This document shows positions 25,939 through 34,748 of a stretch of 54,614 bases of DNA, piece by piece. Position 1 is the stretch's first letter. Every line of letters begins with the position of its first letter. The stretch covers positions 1-54,614 of the forward strand of contig NZ_BLJE01000009.1 in the NCBI RefSeq assembly GCF_009811795.1, read 5' to 3'. A model generated the notes under the pieces. The model was given only the letters and a program-made list of their open reading frames with translations. It searched no databases and was not told where the DNA came from. The DNA is from Litoreibacter roseus. GTDB taxonomy: Bacteria; Pseudomonadota; Alphaproteobacteria; Rhodobacterales; Rhodobacteraceae. The position numbers were made by a program, and so were the translations under genes.

Positions 25939-26916
25939 ATGCAGGGACGGAAAGAAATAGCTCAATCAGTTGGTTTATCCACTGCAGACTGGTTCGAACA
26001 GCTCGCTATTGAACTTAAGCTGAGCCAATCTGCCCTCCGCGCTAGAATGAAGGACTATAGAGCTTCAAACCGAGTTCTTGAAGATGTCAGAGCGCAGTAC
26101 CCTACTGAGCGAGGGATTGAACTGTTCGGTAAGACCTTTCCGCAGATCCATACGATTGACTTTATCCTGTCCTTCATCACTTCGACATTCAATGAACGGG
26201 AAATCAACGAGCTAACTTTTTTCAAGTTTGGAAAGCGAGTAATTGATCAGTCTCGTCGACGTCATGTGCTGTCTGTCACAAAGTCGTTGGACGCCGAGAA
26301 CCTCCGCCGTGGCGAGTATTGGAAAGCCCGGCAAGAGCACATTAGAAATGTACTATGCGGAACTTACATTCTGTTTCGGCCGAGTCTAACGGTTAGCGGC
26401 GATAAGTCCTTCCGGAAAGTGTATACTGAAGTGATGCACATCAAACCCAACACACATTTTCCTCAAGTACTTGAGGCCTATTGGCGCAGATGGACACAAC
26501 AACGTAGGATATTTTATACCGGAAATTTCTTCATAAGTTCGAATTTTCTATATGGAACATTCGTCAACCGCTCTAGCGACGAAGTGTTAAAACCGGTGAA
26601 CATAAATATTCTTAGTAAACATGCTCAAAGATCAAGCTTGCGGCGGTTCATACTGACCGGCTCCCTAACCGGTACAGATTTTACTCAAGAGAAGATTATA
26701 CACTATCCTATTGCCCTAAAGAGGACTTTACCCGAGCATATTCCTGATCATGACCGCTTTCTCGGTATCGAGAAGATCAACGACGAGAATTTTTGTGAAT
26801 TTGCTGACCTGCTGCTTGACCACCCCAAGACGCCGTTCGACACATTTGAGATGCTCTCATTCATCAAAGAACATCATGTTGAATTCGGGGCGTTGTCATT
26901 GAACAACCTAAAGTAA
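25939..26916 (+). CDS. Unknown protein with possible N-terminal HTH
   Basis: 325 residues from the ATG at 25939; the frame extends 29 codons further but that part is rich in Lys and looks untranslated. The first 45 residues (GRKEIAQSVGLSTADWFEQ, then LKLSQSALRARMKDYRAS) resemble a helix-turn-helix. The remainder is basic and aromatic, with segments such as RRFILTGSLTGTDF and DRFLGIEKINDENF, and matches no domain I know. It is AT-rich relative to the backbone. It is the last gene before recombination site 3 and belongs to the same cassette as recombinase 1. Confidence 0.55.
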   Translation: MQGRKEIAQSVGLSTADWFEQLAIELKLSQSALRARMKDYRASNRVLEDVRAQYPTERGIELFGKTFPQIHTIDFILSFITSTFNEREINELTFFKFGKRVIDQSRRRHVLSVTKSLDAENLRRGEYWKARQEHIRNVLCGTYILFRPSLTVSGDKSFRKVYTEVMHIKPNTHFPQVLEAYWRRWTQQRRIFYTGNFFISSNFLYGTFVNRSSDEVLKPVNINILSKHAQRSSLRRFILTGSLTGTDFTQEKIIHYPIALKRTLPEHIPDHDRFLGIEKINDENFCEFADLLLDHPKTPFDTFEMLSFIKEHHVEFGALSLNNLK

Positions 26917-27040
26917 TTCTTTGACTGCAAATGTACTGCAAGCTTTCTCACTACGACGAGACGAGAACAGCAGCCATCTTTTGGATAGAGCAATTGTTTG
27001 TTCACTTCAGTGTGCACGAAAAGCGCAATCCTACTTCCTA

Positions 27041-27051
27041 GTTATCGTTAC
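27041..27051 (+). repeat. Recombination half-site 3
   Basis: GTTATCGTTAC, identical to the right arm plus last spacer base of sites 1 and 2, in direct orientation with site 2. No ATAA is visible on the left, so this may be a junction with a diverged left arm. Confidence 0.5.
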
Positions 27052-27110
27052 TAATTCCTGCCAAAGACTATTGCCCCCTCGAAGTTGGCTTTCAAGAGCC
27101 TCTCAGTAGA

Positions 27111-28565
27111 TCACTCACTGACTTCCAGTGGGAGCCGTGCATTGATGCGCGGGGTGCCTGCAGAACTGATTGGGAATTCGCGGGTTCGTCCCTCCATGTC
27201 GTAGGCAAATATCTTCACGTCTAGATTCTTGCCAAGCAGCTTGTTGATAGGAACCATAATATCAAGATTGATCAGCGCGTTTTTTCGACACGTCGGACAA
27301 TCGTTGGGTTCCGTTGATTGGAAGAAAGCTCTGGCGGCGACAGATTTTCCATCTGCCATCAACTCTACCCGAAACGAGCCCGGGATTGCCAATCGATCAA
27401 TGTCTCTGACGCGTACGGACATCATCGGTTCTTTCGCGGCCTTGAGACTACGTGTCGCCGCTAGACTCCCGAAGCTTGAAGCAAAAACTAGGGGCGTGGC
27501 CGCAGTTGGTTGGGTGTATGTGACATCTAACGCATGAAGATTGATTGTTTTGTCAGCCGTCATGAAGCTAGGACGCATTCGGTTTAGGGGCGCAGCGAAA
27601 AACGGCTCGGTCGACTGACTTATAAAGGTACTCTTAAATGTCCAAAGAGTCGTCGCCTGCATGATCTGTTGCCACCGCCACCACAGCCGATCCCAGTTGG
27701 CGTGAAAGAACCAGAACAAGGGGTCAAAGGATGCAACGTTTGCGGTAGCCAAACTGGCGCCAGAGGCGGGGTGACCGGTGTCATGAGCACTTTCAATTGT
27801 TCGATTGAAATCCTCCCAGCTCGACTTAGTCATTGCATCATCAATCGTCGCCAGGACACCATCATCCTTAAAACTCTTCTCGAGTTGCGCAGGCGTCTTG
27901 CGCTTTGTCTCATGCCCCTTTGGATAGCTTGGATGGACTGCTTCGGGGAGGGTGTAGCTCTTGAATGGCTGTTTGTTGATCCAGGCAGGAGGCCTTTCAG
28001 AGAAATCCCAGTACGGGAGCGTCACATCTTCACAATCGGGTACCGATCGCATCGCATTTTCGAACCTTAGAAGATAGGCGCGGTGCCACATATGATAGTG
28101 AGCCGTGTGATGTTGGCAGTAGGCGTCATTAGGAGGTTGATTGGGGAACCAATGGACGCCAGCAATCTTGAAGTAGCTCTCATCATCAGTTGGATCGCGA
28201 TCCATCATACCTTGGAAGGCTTTTTTGACGAGCTTGACCTCGTCATCATTTAGCTCCGAGAGGCTTTTGCGAACTCGACCAACTTTGCCCGTGCTCGGCT
28301 TCTTGGGCTTTGGCTCGCCTCTCGGATGGCCGTTGGTAATCCAATTCAGAAAGCTGTCAGATTTGTCTTTGTCCCAGCGGCGCGCTTCTGGTTTCGGCAT
28401 CGTGGCGTTTGGGGGTAGTGTTATAGAATACACTTCAATGTCAGCGTCCTTTAAGCCTTCATAGGTAGTGTAGTCTTTGCCCCGTGGAACCATACAGTTA
28501 TGATCTTCTTCCTCAAAGAAGTGCCGGATGTGCTCCATATATGTTGGGTTTTTGATGACCGCCAT
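27111..28565 (-). CDS. Tyrosinase-family di-copper oxidase
   Basis: 484 residues. Both copper sites are intact: CuA with H138 (GVHWF), H152 and H161 (HMWHRAYLLRFENAM), and CuB with H261 and H265 (AHDTGH) and H288 (SFDPLFWFFHANWDRLWW). Tyrosinases hydroxylate monophenols and oxidise diphenols to quinones, giving melanin-like products. There is no obvious signal peptide or twin-arginine motif, so the protein is probably cytoplasmic or needs a partner. The C-terminal ~150 residues form a beta-rich extension, with a CPTC pair near residue 423, which may be the cap domain that blocks the active site. It lies alone between site 3 and the pentapeptide gene. Confidence 0.88.
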   Translation of the reverse strand: MAVIKNPTYMEHIRHFFEEEDHNCMVPRGKDYTTYEGLKDADIEVYSITLPPNATMPKPEARRWDKDKSDSFLNWITNGHPRGEPKPKKPSTGKVGRVRKSLSELNDDEVKLVKKAFQGMMDRDPTDDESYFKIAGVHWFPNQPPNDAYCQHHTAHYHMWHRAYLLRFENAMRSVPDCEDVTLPYWDFSERPPAWINKQPFKSYTLPEAVHPSYPKGHETKRKTPAQLEKSFKDDGVLATIDDAMTKSSWEDFNRTIESAHDTGHPASGASLATANVASFDPLFWFFHANWDRLWWRWQQIMQATTLWTFKSTFISQSTEPFFAAPLNRMRPSFMTADKTINLHALDVTYTQPTAATPLVFASSFGSLAATRSLKAAKEPMMSVRVRDIDRLAIPGSFRVELMADGKSVAARAFFQSTEPNDCPTCRKNALINLDIMVPINKLLGKNLDVKIFAYDMEGRTREFPISSAGTPRINARLPLEVSE

Positions 28566-28762
28566 AAACGTCTTGCCTCTCAGGATCTGACAAAAGGAAT
28601 ATCAAAATAATATCCTCGTACTCTATCGATAGTCTCTCCACCTCTCAACCGGTGCTGTAGGCGTTCCCACCGAGATAGAAGCGGCAACTCATGACCGCGG
28701 TTGCCAAAACGTGATCGACCAATTTTTCCGAACTCGTACGACTTTTTTCGCCCGTACTGGCT

Positions 28763-30295
28763 CTAGTCAATAACGCAGTTAAGCAAAGAAGCATCATACT
28801 CACTTAGCAGCCATGTGGCGTACTGCGAAGCGTATTGATCCGAAGCCCCTACTAGTTCGCGAACAGCTTGGAGCGATGGCAGTTCAATGTCATTACATCG
28901 CTCCTCAGTAATTTCGACGGCCCCAATCTCTGAAAAAAAGCGACGGATCGTATTTGCCGTAGCGCTCAGTTTTTCGGAGGGCCTTACAACCATAAAGACT
29001 TGATTGTCTTCATAGCGCCAGAGCCGATGAAACGGCGTATTATTGGGCCCGAATTGCCCAAGAAAATTCACACCGCCTTGAACCATTGCAATTCGAGATG
29101 CGCCGTCGTTAACGTCCAGAATTGCATGCGATAAATTGGCACCAGTAAGCCAATTGAAGGAACGAGCATCCATCCGGTGCTCCGCGAGGCTAGCAAAGAA
29201 CTTTCCCTCACTCAAAACCCCAGGACGCGGTAGAATCGCCCCTTGAAGAGAAGTTCGGGAAAAGTCGACGTTACTTATGTCAGCGTCCCGAAGGTTGGCA
29301 TTGTTTAGCACTGTCTCGCCAAGATCAGCCAGAACGGTTGGAGCACTGATATCAGATGGAGCTATCTTCAAACCGCGAAGGTCTGCGTTTGAGAAGTCCA
29401 ACCCGCTGGGAAGACTTTCAAAAGGAAACCTAGTCGCAAGTAGAAGCAAAAGCAGTTGACCGCGTTCGGGACTAAACAACACATCCTCAGCAAAGCGTTC
29501 CTCAGGCGGCAACCTTCCGTAGAGCTCTCGGTTTTCTTCAGTGACCGTGCTATTTGGGCTTTGCTCGAGCGTCGATCGCAGCGTCGCCTTCCATCCATCT
29601 ACCGTCGTATCAGGTGCATACGGCTCGGCAAGATTGATCACTGCTTGTATGCGCGCGGCCAAACTAGGAGGAACGTCCCAGTCCTGTGAAGCATCATTGG
29701 GCTGGAGACGATCAATCTCTGCCAACAAACCTGGAAGCTGCGCCGCAAAAACGGAAGAAACCCGAGTTGCCTTGGCTTCAAATATTTGCTGTTGGATGAG
29801 TGTGTTTTGCTGATCAAGCCGATCAATTTGACGGTATGCAACGACAATCGTTCCCAAAGAAACCACGGCACCTGCCATTGCCACCACTAAAGCCAATGTC
29901 GCACTTGTCGCCAGCCATGCCGATCCAGCGGAAGCCAACGACTGGACCGATGTCGGAAGAAAGTTTGCCAGTTTTCCGGCTGCTTCAGGGCCTTCATCGT
30001 TCTTTGGGAAGTAACGCTTAATAGTGATATCAACGATTTCCTGAAGTTCACTGAACCATTCGGAATTCGCCAATGATTGACGCAGTTTCTCTTCAGCAAG
30101 ATTTATGAGAACGATCCGAAGAAGCAGAAACAGAACAAACGCTGCAAGACCGGCGATGATACCCACAAGCATCGCCCCTTCCAACAGTTCCCCAGACACG
30201 TTGATGAAGAGCACGGTAATGGCCGACCCGGCTGAAAGGCCCGCGAGCAAGAGCCCAAGCGTCTTTAAAATCCGTGTCAGGAACGATGAAGGCAT
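28763..30295 (-). CDS. Membrane protein with pentapeptide-repeat domain
   Basis: 510 residues. Two transmembrane helices at the N-terminus (about 8-32 and 40-64) are followed by a soluble stretch, a third helix near 118-150 (SATLALVVAMAGAVVSLGTIV) and a helical linker. A pentapeptide-repeat beta-helix occupies about 295-400 (FSNADLRGLKI, LNNANLRDADISNVDFSRTS, LTGANLSHAIL). The C-terminal ~100 residues are globular. Pentapeptide proteins include DNA mimics and membrane-linked effectors; the role here is unknown. It follows the secreted nuclease gene by 46 nt on the same strand. Confidence 0.75.
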   Translation of the reverse strand: MPSSFLTRILKTLGLLLAGLSAGSAITVLFINVSGELLEGAMLVGIIAGLAAFVLFLLLRIVLINLAEEKLRQSLANSEWFSELQEIVDITIKRYFPKNDEGPEAAGKLANFLPTSVQSLASAGSAWLATSATLALVVAMAGAVVSLGTIVVAYRQIDRLDQQNTLIQQQIFEAKATRVSSVFAAQLPGLLAEIDRLQPNDASQDWDVPPSLAARIQAVINLAEPYAPDTTVDGWKATLRSTLEQSPNSTVTEENRELYGRLPPEERFAEDVLFSPERGQLLLLLLATRFPFESLPSGLDFSNADLRGLKIAPSDISAPTVLADLGETVLNNANLRDADISNVDFSRTSLQGAILPRPGVLSEGKFFASLAEHRMDARSFNWLTGANLSHAILDVNDGASRIAMVQGGVNFLGQFGPNNTPFHRLWRYEDNQVFMVVRPSEKLSATANTIRRFFSEIGAVEITEERCNDIELPSLQAVRELVGASDQYASQYATWLLSEYDASLLNCVID

Positions 30296-30341
30296 TGTTC
30301 TGCTCCTTTGCGGATTTTTTCTTAGGCTAAGCTTCCCTAGC

Positions 30342-32093
30342 TCATTGATCGAAGCTCAGTATGACCAGTTTCGGGTCATGGTCGCTTATTCGCTCGGAAT
30401 CTGGCTGCACAGAATTGACATGCAATGCGCGAAGCTCGGCGCTTTGCTCTCCGTTAAGGAAGACGACAACATGATCCAAAGCCTGTGAGTTGCCCTGAAA
30501 TGAATAGCTAACGCGCTCTAAGGCAGACTGCTCGATCGTGAGATTTTTGCCATTTGGAACACCTCCCGACAAAAGTAGAAGCGGTGCTTCGAACCAAAAG
30601 CTATTGAAATCTCCGAGAACGACAGTTGGTTGGTCGACACCACTCCCAGACAATTCGCGCAGATACGATCGAACTGCGCGCGCCTGATCTGTACGCTGCA
30701 GAAGAGAACGGTCACTTGGTGGTTGCACTGTGCCATATAAGGGATCGCTACCCCCTTTCGAGGAGAAATGGACATTGACGATGTTTACGATGGTGTTGGC
30801 AAACTCGAAGGATGCGGCAAGCGGGAGGCGAGACCGTACAAACGCAGGCGCTTCAATGGTCTCCAGGGAACCTGGCACTAGCGCAACCCGTTCTGGATTG
30901 TACAAAAAAGCCACCTGTATGTTGCCACCGGGCTGTCCGCCGACTGCGTCGTCTTCAGGATCAAATGAGGCAGATTCGTATTGGGGACCACCTGCGTCAG
31001 CGATTGTTTCTAGCAGCGTTTTAAGGGTCAGATCAGCCGACACTTCTGCACTAAATTCCGCTCCATCGCTATCCTGAACCTCTTGAAGGGCAACGATGTC
31101 AGGTGAACCCAGGTCCTGAACTATGTGCGTAGCAATACCGGAAAAGACACCGTCCGCTATATCATCGTCGATCTCATCGGCATCAGGCACACGTTCGAGA
31201 GCTTCGATAATAGGATCTAGGTTTTGTACATTGTAGCTTGCGATTGTCAGTTGTGAGTCTGTGATGTCGGAAAGCTCGATTGAGTGCCTCGGACGTGGAT
31301 TCTCGGACACTTCTCCTGCCTCAATCAGGATCAATTCGTACAGGCCCCTGTCATAGGACAGGATGCCTTGCAGAAACTCGAACGTGTCTCCGATTCCAAC
31401 CTGGAACTTTGAGTCGTTGGCCAGAGAGCCTCTTAGCTGGATCTGAATGATCTCTGGGTTTTGATCTCCTGGCGTCAAAGAGATACCGCCGAGTGAATTC
31501 ATGCCTGTCGCCTGCTGACCTACTTCTGCAACAACGAAGAATTCCCCAAATTGGTTTGTAGGTCCAACAACGACAGGTCTCTCAAGTCTTAGCAGAGCCC
31601 CTTCCAGGCTTTCGTAAAAGGCCATTCCAGATACGTTGGGGTTACCTTCCGCGAATGGTGCATAGACAGTCTCCGTGGGTGGCATTCGGCCAAATAATCC
31701 CACAATGACGGGTTCAACCTCGTTGCCACTAGACTGCAATTGAACGACTGCATTGCGGATCGACGTGATAGGAAGAACGTTGTCACCAAATGGTGGCCGT
31801 TCATCTACCTGGCCCTCCACAATCACGAGGTCCCCGACCGAATAACCATGACGCGGTCTCCGGACTAGGATCGCGTCAGAAGTAGCGTCGTCGCCATCAC
31901 CCACAGCATCGAAGATATAGAATGAGTCGCGGGCAACGTGTGTAATCACACCTTGCGTCCGCACAAGAGAACGCAGGTACGGCGACTCGTGTCCAGCTCC
32001 TTGAATTTCCGGGATGGTCAACTCTTCAGCAGCGTGCGCTACAGCCGCACAAGAAAGAAAATGAAGCAAGAGCGCAAAACGAAATTGGGACAT
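30342..32093 (-). CDS. Secreted endonuclease/exonuclease/phosphatase-family nuclease (ExeM/NucH-like)
   Basis: 583 residues with a signal peptide (FALLLHFLSCAAVAHA). The N-terminal part resembles an OB-fold or lamin-tail-like module found in extracellular nucleases (ITHVARDSFYIFD, GDLVIVEGQVDE). The C-terminal half is an EEP domain with all key motifs: IASYNVQNLDP, VALQEVQDSD (catalytic Glu), VNVHFSSKGGSD, VVLGDFNSFW (Asp/Asn) and the final SDHDPKLVIL (Asp-His). It probably degrades extracellular DNA, to scavenge phosphate or remodel biofilm. It is upstream of the pentapeptide gene, with which it probably forms an operon. Confidence 0.85.
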   Translation of the reverse strand: MSQFRFALLLHFLSCAAVAHAAEELTIPEIQGAGHESPYLRSLVRTQGVITHVARDSFYIFDAVGDGDDATSDAILVRRPRHGYSVGDLVIVEGQVDERPPFGDNVLPITSIRNAVVQLQSSGNEVEPVIVGLFGRMPPTETVYAPFAEGNPNVSGMAFYESLEGALLRLERPVVVGPTNQFGEFFVVAEVGQQATGMNSLGGISLTPGDQNPEIIQIQLRGSLANDSKFQVGIGDTFEFLQGILSYDRGLYELILIEAGEVSENPRPRHSIELSDITDSQLTIASYNVQNLDPIIEALERVPDADEIDDDIADGVFSGIATHIVQDLGSPDIVALQEVQDSDGAEFSAEVSADLTLKTLLETIADAGGPQYESASFDPEDDAVGGQPGGNIQVAFLYNPERVALVPGSLETIEAPAFVRSRLPLAASFEFANTIVNIVNVHFSSKGGSDPLYGTVQPPSDRSLLQRTDQARAVRSYLRELSGSGVDQPTVVLGDFNSFWFEAPLLLLSGGVPNGKNLTIEQSALERVSYSFQGNSQALDHVVVFLNGEQSAELRALHVNSVQPDSERISDHDPKLVILSFDQ

Positions 32094-32230
32094 CGGAACA
32101 CCTTCAAGGTCAAAAACTAATCTTTGTAGAATGCTCTACTGGCTTGCTCCTGGCAATGTACTAAGGAAAAGGTGCGGTCTAGCCATTCGCTGGTTTGCAG
32201 AAAACAGGCCAGGTCCCATTCCACCTTCTC

Positions 32231-32260
32231 GGTACCATAATGGGTCCCATTATCGTTACC
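32231..32260 (+). repeat. dif-like recombination site 4, nearly perfect palindrome
   Basis: Left arm GGTACCATAA, central TGGGTCCCA, right arm TTATCGTTACC. The inner 17 bp ATAATGGGTCCCATTAT are a perfect palindrome around a central T. A second GGTCCCATT lies 31 nt to the left. The site ends 74 nt before the start of tyrosine recombinase 2 and is in direct orientation with sites 2 and 3. Confidence 0.75.
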
Positions 32261-32333
32261 GCGTCAGCGGGTGATTTCGAGAAGCTGACCGACCCGTGCT
32301 GAACTGCCAGAACACCATTCTCAGGAGTTCAGA

Positions 32334-33272
32334 ATGCCTCGCCTCGACCATACCGCCTTCGTCAATGCCTGCCGCGATGAACGCGGCGTCGGACATCACA
32401 CCTTGCGGGCCTATGCCCAGGATCTGCGCACTTTCGCCCGCTTCACCGAGACCCACCGTCTCAGCGACCCGCTGTCGAAAGACGACATCCTCGCCTACCA
32501 CCGGCACCTGCGCGACGCGTTGAATGCAAAGCCGGCGACAATCGAGCGGCGTCTGGTGACTCTCAAATCGTACTTTGCCTGGCGCGAAGATCGGAACAGC
32601 GCCCTGCCATCCCCGTTCGCGGACGTCCGTATCTCGGTGAGAATCCCGCGGCGCCTGCCGCGCCCCATTGATCGCGATATACTCAAAGCGGTTCTCCAAG
32701 TCGGTGACGGCCCGATCGCCCCGCCATCGAAGCCGGGCGAGCATGACGCGACACCGGCCTCTGAGATCGCCGTCACGCCCCTGATCATCAAGCTGCTGAT
32801 CGTGACCGGCCTCCGGATCAGCGAGCTGACAAATGTAAAGGTCCGCGACGTCTCGCATGACGGAAGCCAAATCCTCGTTCGAGGAAAGGGCAACAATGAG
32901 CGGATCGTCTTCGTGCCAAACCGCGAGTTGCAGGAAGAGCTCAAACACTACCTCATGGCTCGCTATGCACAGTGTGGCTCTTCCGAAGCTCTGTTCCTGA
33001 ACACGGAAGGTCGCCGGCTCCGTTCGGCCACGTTCCGAAAGCGTTTGCGGGCCCTGTCCAGGCGCCTTGGCATCGAACCCCATCTGACCCCACACCGGTT
33101 CCGGCACTCGGCCGCGACGCTGCTGATCGAAGAAGGGATCGACATCCGCATGGTTCAGGCGCTCCTCGGGCATGCGAACCTCAAGACGACCGAAATCTAC
33201 GTGCGGGTTTCAAACCATGCGCTGCGACGCGCTTTGGAACGGGCGGATATTCTGGAAGTCCTCAGAAACTAG
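32334..33272 (+). CDS. Tyrosine recombinase 2 (XerC/D-type)
   Basis: 312 residues. The catalytic set falls at the same residue numbers as in recombinase 1: R161 (TGLRISEL), K185 (VRGKGN), H254 and R257 (HRFRHS), H280 (LLGHA) and Y289 (TEIYVRV). The two proteins align almost without gaps, so they are paralogues from related elements. AGGAG precedes the ATG. GC content is clearly higher than in the neighbouring cargo genes, suggesting a different recent history. Its position beside site 4 mirrors that of recombinase 1 beside site 2. Confidence 0.92.
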   Translation: MPRLDHTAFVNACRDERGVGHHTLRAYAQDLRTFARFTETHRLSDPLSKDDILAYHRHLRDALNAKPATIERRLVTLKSYFAWREDRNSALPSPFADVRISVRIPRRLPRPIDRDILKAVLQVGDGPIAPPSKPGEHDATPASEIAVTPLIIKLLIVTGLRISELTNVKVRDVSHDGSQILVRGKGNNERIVFVPNRELQEELKHYLMARYAQCGSSEALFLNTEGRRLRSATFRKRLRALSRRLGIEPHLTPHRFRHSAATLLIEEGIDIRMVQALLGHANLKTTEIYVRVSNHALRRALERADILEVLRN

Positions 33273-33548
33273 GGCGGGAAGCTGACCTTCGCTGCGGTCG
33301 CTGTATGTCCTGACCAATTTGCCGAAAGCTGACTTTCGTCGCGCTGGCGGGAAATCTTCAGTTTTCCCTTCAGAAAGGCATAGGTAGCGATCAACTGTTC
33401 TGGGTCGCCGCAAAGAAATTATTGTGATTGAGCACTCTACAAGCCGCCGAAAGGCCTGAAAATGTCAACTGGTTGTTGACCGGGCGACATACGTCGGTAG
33501 ATGTTGTGGGTGGTGGTTGTCCGTTCGCGTCACCCAAAAAAGAGCAAA

Positions 33549-34748
33549 ATGGAGGTGGCATTGGCTTTGAGCGTGGTTGATCTGTATGCAGGCGCAGGAG
33601 GTCTGTCGCTTGGCTTTGCCCAGTCTGGCTTTCAACTTGAGAAAGCGGTTGAGATAGATGGATGGGCCGCTGACACCTACCGTGCCAACTTGGGAGATCA
33701 TTTGCGTGAGAGCTCCGTTGCGGACTTTATCTCGGCGGAAGGACATCAATACACAGGCGTGGACGTACTCGTTGGTGGCCCGCCCTGCCAAGGATTTTCA
33801 ATAAGCGCTAGATCAAGATTGGGATCGACGAAAGACGACCGCAACGAAGAGGTCAAAAACTTCGTGATGGCTGTCAGAAAGCTAAAACCTAAGTATATTG
33901 TTTTTGAGAATGTACCACAGTTTGCTTCTTTCCAGGATGCCAACGGAAAAACCTATAGCGCTTACTTAAAGTACGAACTTGAGAAGTTGGGATATGGGTT
34001 TTCTGCAGGCGTATTGGATGCAACCAAATTTGGCGTGCCACAGAACAGGAAACGTTTCATTGGCATAGGCGTTCTGAACAAGGGCGAGCTCGTCGATCGA
34101 CCTTTCCTAGACTCGCTCTCTTCGAGCGTGATCTCGAAGAATAGACTTGTAACGTCTTGGGAGGCAATTTCCGACCTCCCACCAGTGGAGCCACGAACTC
34201 TCTCTGAAGATGCGGTTCAATCATTCCATCAATCACCGCAAAATGAGTATCAGCTGGAAATGCGATCCGACTGCACTGAAATTCATAACCACATTCCAAT
34301 GCGCCACACACCTCGGTTGGTCGAGAGATTTAAGAGGATCGAACCAGGGGAAAAGGGTATTGACGTTTGGGCGGAAGCGGCTCCTCGCAAGCGTAGCAAC
34401 GGGAGTGCTGAAGGTACACGATTTGATCAGAACCATCGAAGGATGGAGCCGGACAAACCATCCCCTACTATCACGGCTCATATGTACTCAACGTGCTTGC
34501 ACCCCTTCCAGCATAGAAACATTACCGTCCGGGAAGCGGCCCGCCTCCAGTCCTTTCCTGATCACTTTCGGTTTTTCGGAAAGAGGACCACTCTGTCCAA
34601 GAAGTTACTTGAACGAAAAGGCCTGCACGAAGACACCAAGCTCAGCCAATTGAACCAAGTGGGCAATGCCGTTCCACCCAAACTCGCACGCGGAATCGCT
34701 GATTTCATCCTTAGTGAAGAGGGGTTCAAGCATGCTAACTGCGCTTGA
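33549..34748 (+). CDS. DNA cytosine-5 methyltransferase 1 of a Bpu10I-like system
   Basis: 399 residues from the ATG at 33549. The C5-methyltransferase motifs are complete and ordered: motif I DLYAGAGGLSLGF, motif IV GGPPCQGFS with the catalytic Cys, motif VI VFENVP, motif VIII QNRKRF, and motif X NQVGNAVPP. The start is uncertain: a TTG at 33570 has GGAGGT at a good distance, and an ATG further left is also open. It is the first of four overlapping or closely spaced genes. Two methyltransferases are expected when the recognition sequence is asymmetric, each modifying one strand. Confidence 0.9.
   Translation: MEVALALSVVDLYAGAGGLSLGFAQSGFQLEKAVEIDGWAADTYRANLGDHLRESSVADFISAEGHQYTGVDVLVGGPPCQGFSISARSRLGSTKDDRNEEVKNFVMAVRKLKPKYIVFENVPQFASFQDANGKTYSAYLKYELEKLGYGFSAGVLDATKFGVPQNRKRFIGIGVLNKGELVDRPFLDSLSSSVISKNRLVTSWEAISDLPPVEPRTLSEDAVQSFHQSPQNEYQLEMRSDCTEIHNHIPMRHTPRLVERFKRIEPGEKGIDVWAEAAPRKRSNGSAEGTRFDQNHRRMEPDKPSPTITAHMYSTCLHPFQHRNITVREAARLQSFPDHFRFFGKRTTLSKKLLERKGLHEDTKLSQLNQVGNAVPPKLARGIADFILSEEGFKHANCA

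Noticed and set aside
25663-25965. 100-residue minus-strand open frame followed by a terminator
   Set aside because: Its N-terminal hydrophobic run is the antisense of a Lys-rich stretch and there is no ribosome-binding site. The terminator itself is reported as a finding.
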